Shown here: piece by piece, positions 61,631 through 64,000 of the stretch
How positions within the stretch are numbered: the stretch's first letter is position 1
How the letters are laid out: each line of letters starts with the position of its first letter
Source of the DNA: Paraburkholderia terricola
Lineage (GTDB): Bacteria > Pseudomonadota > Gammaproteobacteria > Burkholderiales > Burkholderiaceae
Direction: 5' to 3'
Length of the DNA: 64,000 nt
Assembly: GCF_900142195.1 (NCBI RefSeq)
Contig: NZ_FRAB01000028.1
Span: forward strand, 1-64,000
The notes under the pieces: model-generated
Database searches by the model: none
The model's input: the letters and a program-made list of their open reading frames with translations, nothing else
What the model was told of the DNA's origin: nothing
Program-made: the position numbers and the translations under genes

Positions 61631-62104
61631 ATGACAATTCAGAAGATCACGCCTTTTCTCTGGTACGCCAACGAAGCCGAGGAGGCCGCTGCTTTCTATG
61701 CGAATATCTTTCCGGATTCGCGCGTCGTTCGAGTCACCGGGGTGCCGAGCGCCGGCTCGACGAAGGTTGTCGAGTTCGTTCTCTTCGGGCAGCCTTTTAT
61801 CGCCATGAGCGCCGGGCGACTCGACCCGTTCAATCACGCGATATCGCTTATGGTCAACTGCAACGATCAGGCGGAACTCGATCGCTATTGGAACGCGCTT
61901 CTAGAGGGCGGCGGTGCGCCCGAGGAGTGCGGCTGGCTGAAAGACCGCTTCGGCGTTTCGTGGCAGATCGTGCCTAACGATCTCATTCAGATGATGGCTG
62001 ATCCCGATCCGGTCAAGGCGAAGCGTGTTGCCGACGTCATGTTGACCATGGTGAAGTTCGACGTTGCGGCGCTGAAAGCCGCGTATGCGGGAACGACAGG
62101 TTAG
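61631..62104 (+). CDS. VOC-superfamily protein (PhnB-like)
   Basis: 157 residues from ATG 61631 after a CAGGAG site. ITPFLWYANEAEEAAAFYAN and the later NDQAELDRYWNALLEGGGAP and CGWLKDRFGVSWQIVP blocks are typical of PhnB-type VOC proteins (often labelled 3-demethylubiquinone methyltransferase-like without proof). Family members are small metal-binding domains acting as dimers. No neighbour indicates the substrate. Confidence 0.88.
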   Translation: MTIQKITPFLWYANEAEEAAAFYANIFPDSRVVRVTGVPSAGSTKVVEFVLFGQPFIAMSAGRLDPFNHAISLMVNCNDQAELDRYWNALLEGGGAPEECGWLKDRFGVSWQIVPNDLIQMMADPDPVKAKRVADVMLTMVKFDVAALKAAYAGTTG

Positions 62105-62204
62105 GGGCGACGTTTCATCTCCTACGTGTTTGCAAATTCCTTGTCAGTGTCGAGCGATCGTGATGGTTCGTGCGCTCGACACGGATGCCCCGCTTGAGCT
62201 CATG

Positions 62205-63047
62205 TCAAAGCCCGAGACAAACCGCCCCGGCCGCGACGATCATGCAAGCGATCCAGCGCTTTGCACTTACCGCTTCACGTAAAAACACTCGCCCGATCAG
62301 CACCGCGAATACCACGCTGGTCTCGCGCAACGCCGATACCGTTCCCGTCGCGCCCGACTGCAGCGCCCATATCACGATGCCGTACGCCGCGATGGACACC
62401 AGGCCGCCGACGAGCGATGAGCCGATCGACACTGGCGCGGACCGTACCGGCGGCCACAGCGCCGTGACCCCACGCAGCGCGACGAACAGTAGCGGCATCA
62501 GCCAATAGAACAGGAACATCCATGCGGTGTAGGCGAGCGCCTCGCCACCGGACAAGCGCACGCCGATGCTGTCGATCACGGTGTAGACGGCGATCGTCGC
62601 GCCGGTGGTCAGCGCGGCCCGCAAACCTGCTCGCGATACATGAAACCGCTCCAGCGCGATCGCGATGATGCCGCCCGATATCATCAAGATGCCAAGTACC
62701 TGCGAGGGGCGAATCACCTCGTGCGCGAAGAGCGCCGCGCCGAGCGTAACGAGCAGCGGCGATGAGCCGCGCGCGATCGGATACGCTTGTGCCAGGTCGT
62801 TGCGGCGGTACGACCGCACGAGTGTCACGTTGTAGACGATATGCACGATCCCCGATGCGACGATGTACGGCCAGGCCGCGCTGGCCGGCAATGGCGTGAA
62901 CAGGATCACCAGCGTGGAGACCGCTGCGATGGCGATGCTCATCCATGTCATGGACAGGAACCGGTCTTCGTTGCCATGCAGCATCGCATTCCAGCTCGCG
63001 TGGAGCAGCGCGGCGAGAAGGACGAGACCGCTGGTGTAACTGAGCAT
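62205..63047 (-). CDS. EamA-family (DMT) transporter
   Basis: 280 residues from ATG 63047; the frame extends upstream to 63167 but would run into the LysR start. About ten hydrophobic helices in two EamA halves, for example YTSGLVLLAALLHASWNAML, SLVGGLVSIAAYGIVIWALQ and the final WIACMIVAAGAVCLGL. DMT transporters export or exchange metabolites such as amino acids. The divergent LysR gene is the likely regulator. Confidence 0.88.
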   Translation of the reverse strand: MLSYTSGLVLLAALLHASWNAMLHGNEDRFLSMTWMSIAIAAVSTLVILFTPLPASAAWPYIVASGIVHIVYNVTLVRSYRRNDLAQAYPIARGSSPLLVTLGAALFAHEVIRPSQVLGILMISGGIIAIALERFHVSRAGLRAALTTGATIAVYTVIDSIGVRLSGGEALAYTAWMFLFYWLMPLLFVALRGVTALWPPVRSAPVSIGSSLVGGLVSIAAYGIVIWALQSGATGTVSALRETSVVFAVLIGRVFLREAVSAKRWIACMIVAAGAVCLGL

Positions 63048-63145
63048 GCGGGGTTCCGGAAGCTGTGTTGCAAGAAGAATATCTATCTTGTTGCCGACCG
63101 GCAAACCAGATAAATTGCGCTTTCGAGTTAGAGAAACTATTTCGA

Positions 63146-64000
63146 ATGAAGCGGGCATTGCCTCCACTCAACGCACTGCGCGCCTTCGAGGCCGCTGGCC
63201 GGCTCGGCAGCTTCAAGGAAGCCGCTGCGGAATTGCACGTCACGCATGGTGCGGTGAGCCAGCACGTGCGGCTGCTCGAGGCGTGGCTGGGCGCATCGTT
63301 ATTCGAACGGCACAACCGGCGCGTGTTGCTGACGCCGGCGGCAAAGGCCTACCTCGCGGAAATCGGTCCTCTGTTCGAGCAGCTTTCGCAGGCAACCGCA
63401 AGATATGGTTTTCCGGAAACCGTCTCGCGGACACTGTCGGTGAATGCGCCTGCGACATTTACGTTGCGCTGGCTGGTGCCGAGACTGGCGCAATTCCGCG
63501 CGGCGTATCCCGATGTGGATGTCAAAGTGGAGACGTCGAACGAGTCGGTGGAGAGCCTGGCCGAGACCTTTGACATCGTCATCCGGGGCGGCCCGGACAC
63601 GTTCTATGGCTACTCGATGCGACTCTTCCTCGCTGAGGAAAGGCTGCCGGTTTGTAGTCCGGCGCTCTTGCATCGACTGCCGCTTCGGGTGCCGGACGAT
63701 ATGCGGCAGCATACGTTGCTGCACACGTCGAGTCTGCCGCGACTCTGGCCGGACTGGCTGACGCGGGCGGGGATTCCTGAACTGCGGCCGGCGGCCACGC
63801 TGACCTGCGATCACTTCTATCTGACCTTGCAGGCCGCCATCGAGGGGATAGGCGTTGCGATGGGACCGACTGCGCTGGTATCCGACGATCTCGCGGCTGG
63901 CCGGCTTGTCACGCCGTTCTCCGGTCCTCGTCTGCCGTCTCGAAGCTATTGCACTTATGTCCCGGATGGGAAGTCCGGCGATGAACTAGTCGTGCTGTTT
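63146..64000 (+). CDS. LysR-family regulator (GcvA-like), partial
   Basis: The frame starts at ATG 63146 and runs off the right edge after 285 codons, near the expected full length of about 300. Helix-turn-helix: LPPLNALRAFEAAGRLGSFK, ELHVTHGAVSQHVRLLEAWL. GcvA-type effector domain: LSVNAPATFTLRWLVPRLAQ, IVIRGGPDTFYGYSMRLFLA and the later AIEGIGVAMGPTALVSDDLA. It is divergent from the EamA transporter gene (98 bp between starts), suggesting that it regulates that transporter. Confidence 0.9.
   Translation, partial: MKRALPPLNALRAFEAAGRLGSFKEAAAELHVTHGAVSQHVRLLEAWLGASLFERHNRRVLLTPAAKAYLAEIGPLFEQLSQATARYGFPETVSRTLSVNAPATFTLRWLVPRLAQFRAAYPDVDVKVETSNESVESLAETFDIVIRGGPDTFYGYSMRLFLAEERLPVCSPALLHRLPLRVPDDMRQHTLLHTSSLPRLWPDWLTRAGIPELRPAATLTCDHFYLTLQAAIEGIGVAMGPTALVSDDLAAGRLVTPFSGPRLPSRSYCTYVPDGKSGDELVVLF

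Overview
The window looks like a stretch of a Burkholderiaceae chromosome, most likely Paraburkholderia or a close relative. Supporting signs are high GC content with strong third-position GC bias, a phasin gene, a GlpSTPQV-type glycerol ABC operon, a fused FruB (EIIA-HPr-EI) PTS protein, and many LysR, MarR and IclR regulators beside small metabolic operons. The genus is inferred from gene content only.

Positions 1-13,100 are accessory DNA. A partial IS256-type transposase sits at the left edge, followed by a SnoaL-like gene, an FmdB zinc ribbon gene and a divergent NmrA-like reductase/LysR pair. A nested mobile structure follows. A 133-aa cupin gene is split (C-terminal part at 3512-3648, N-terminal part at 12791-13063) by an IS66-family element (3649-12790) flanked by an 8-bp target duplication, TTGCGGCC. 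The IS66 element is itself broken twice. Its tnpC is interrupted by a recombinase-in-trio (RIT) element carrying three overlapping tyrosine recombinase genes (about 4431-7858). Its tnpB is interrupted by a serine-recombinase element (about 9513-12138). Removing the insertions on paper restores tnpB (115 aa), tnpC (514 aa) and the cupin gene in frame. The IS66 element also carries a pRiA4b ORF-3-like passenger gene.

Positions 13,600-31,700 hold a secreted conserved protein and a dipeptide/oligopeptide ABC operon ending in an M20 peptidase with a divergent LysR gene. They continue with a polar amino acid ABC operon ending in an IclR gene, a small secreted protein, a low-affinity iron permease-like protein and a secreted BNR-repeat (sialidase-like) protein. 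The glycerol ABC operon spans 29,553-35,590 on the minus strand (glpS, T, P, Q, a DUF2160 protein, glpV). The fructose PTS operon fruBKA (36,560-41,875) is divergent from a LacI-type fruR gene, and two copies of a palindromic operator lie in the shared control region.

Positions 43,400-56,131 hold an ArsR/old-yellow-enzyme divergent pair, a small periplasmic protein, a phasin and a peptide-ligase-like cluster. That cluster comprises a zinc-ribbon metallopeptidase with a tiny overlapping upstream ORF, divergent from a transglutaminase/DUF2126 protein, an ATP-grasp/alpha-E fusion and a second transglutaminase.

Positions 56,299-61,420 encode two paralogous MarR regulators and a tripartite EmrAB-OprM-type efflux pump. 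The same near-palindrome (TGTGCATACGCACA) lies just upstream of the first MarR, the second MarR and the pump operon, pointing to one shared regulatory circuit. The window ends with a PhnB/VOC protein, an EamA transporter and a divergent LysR gene cut by the right edge.
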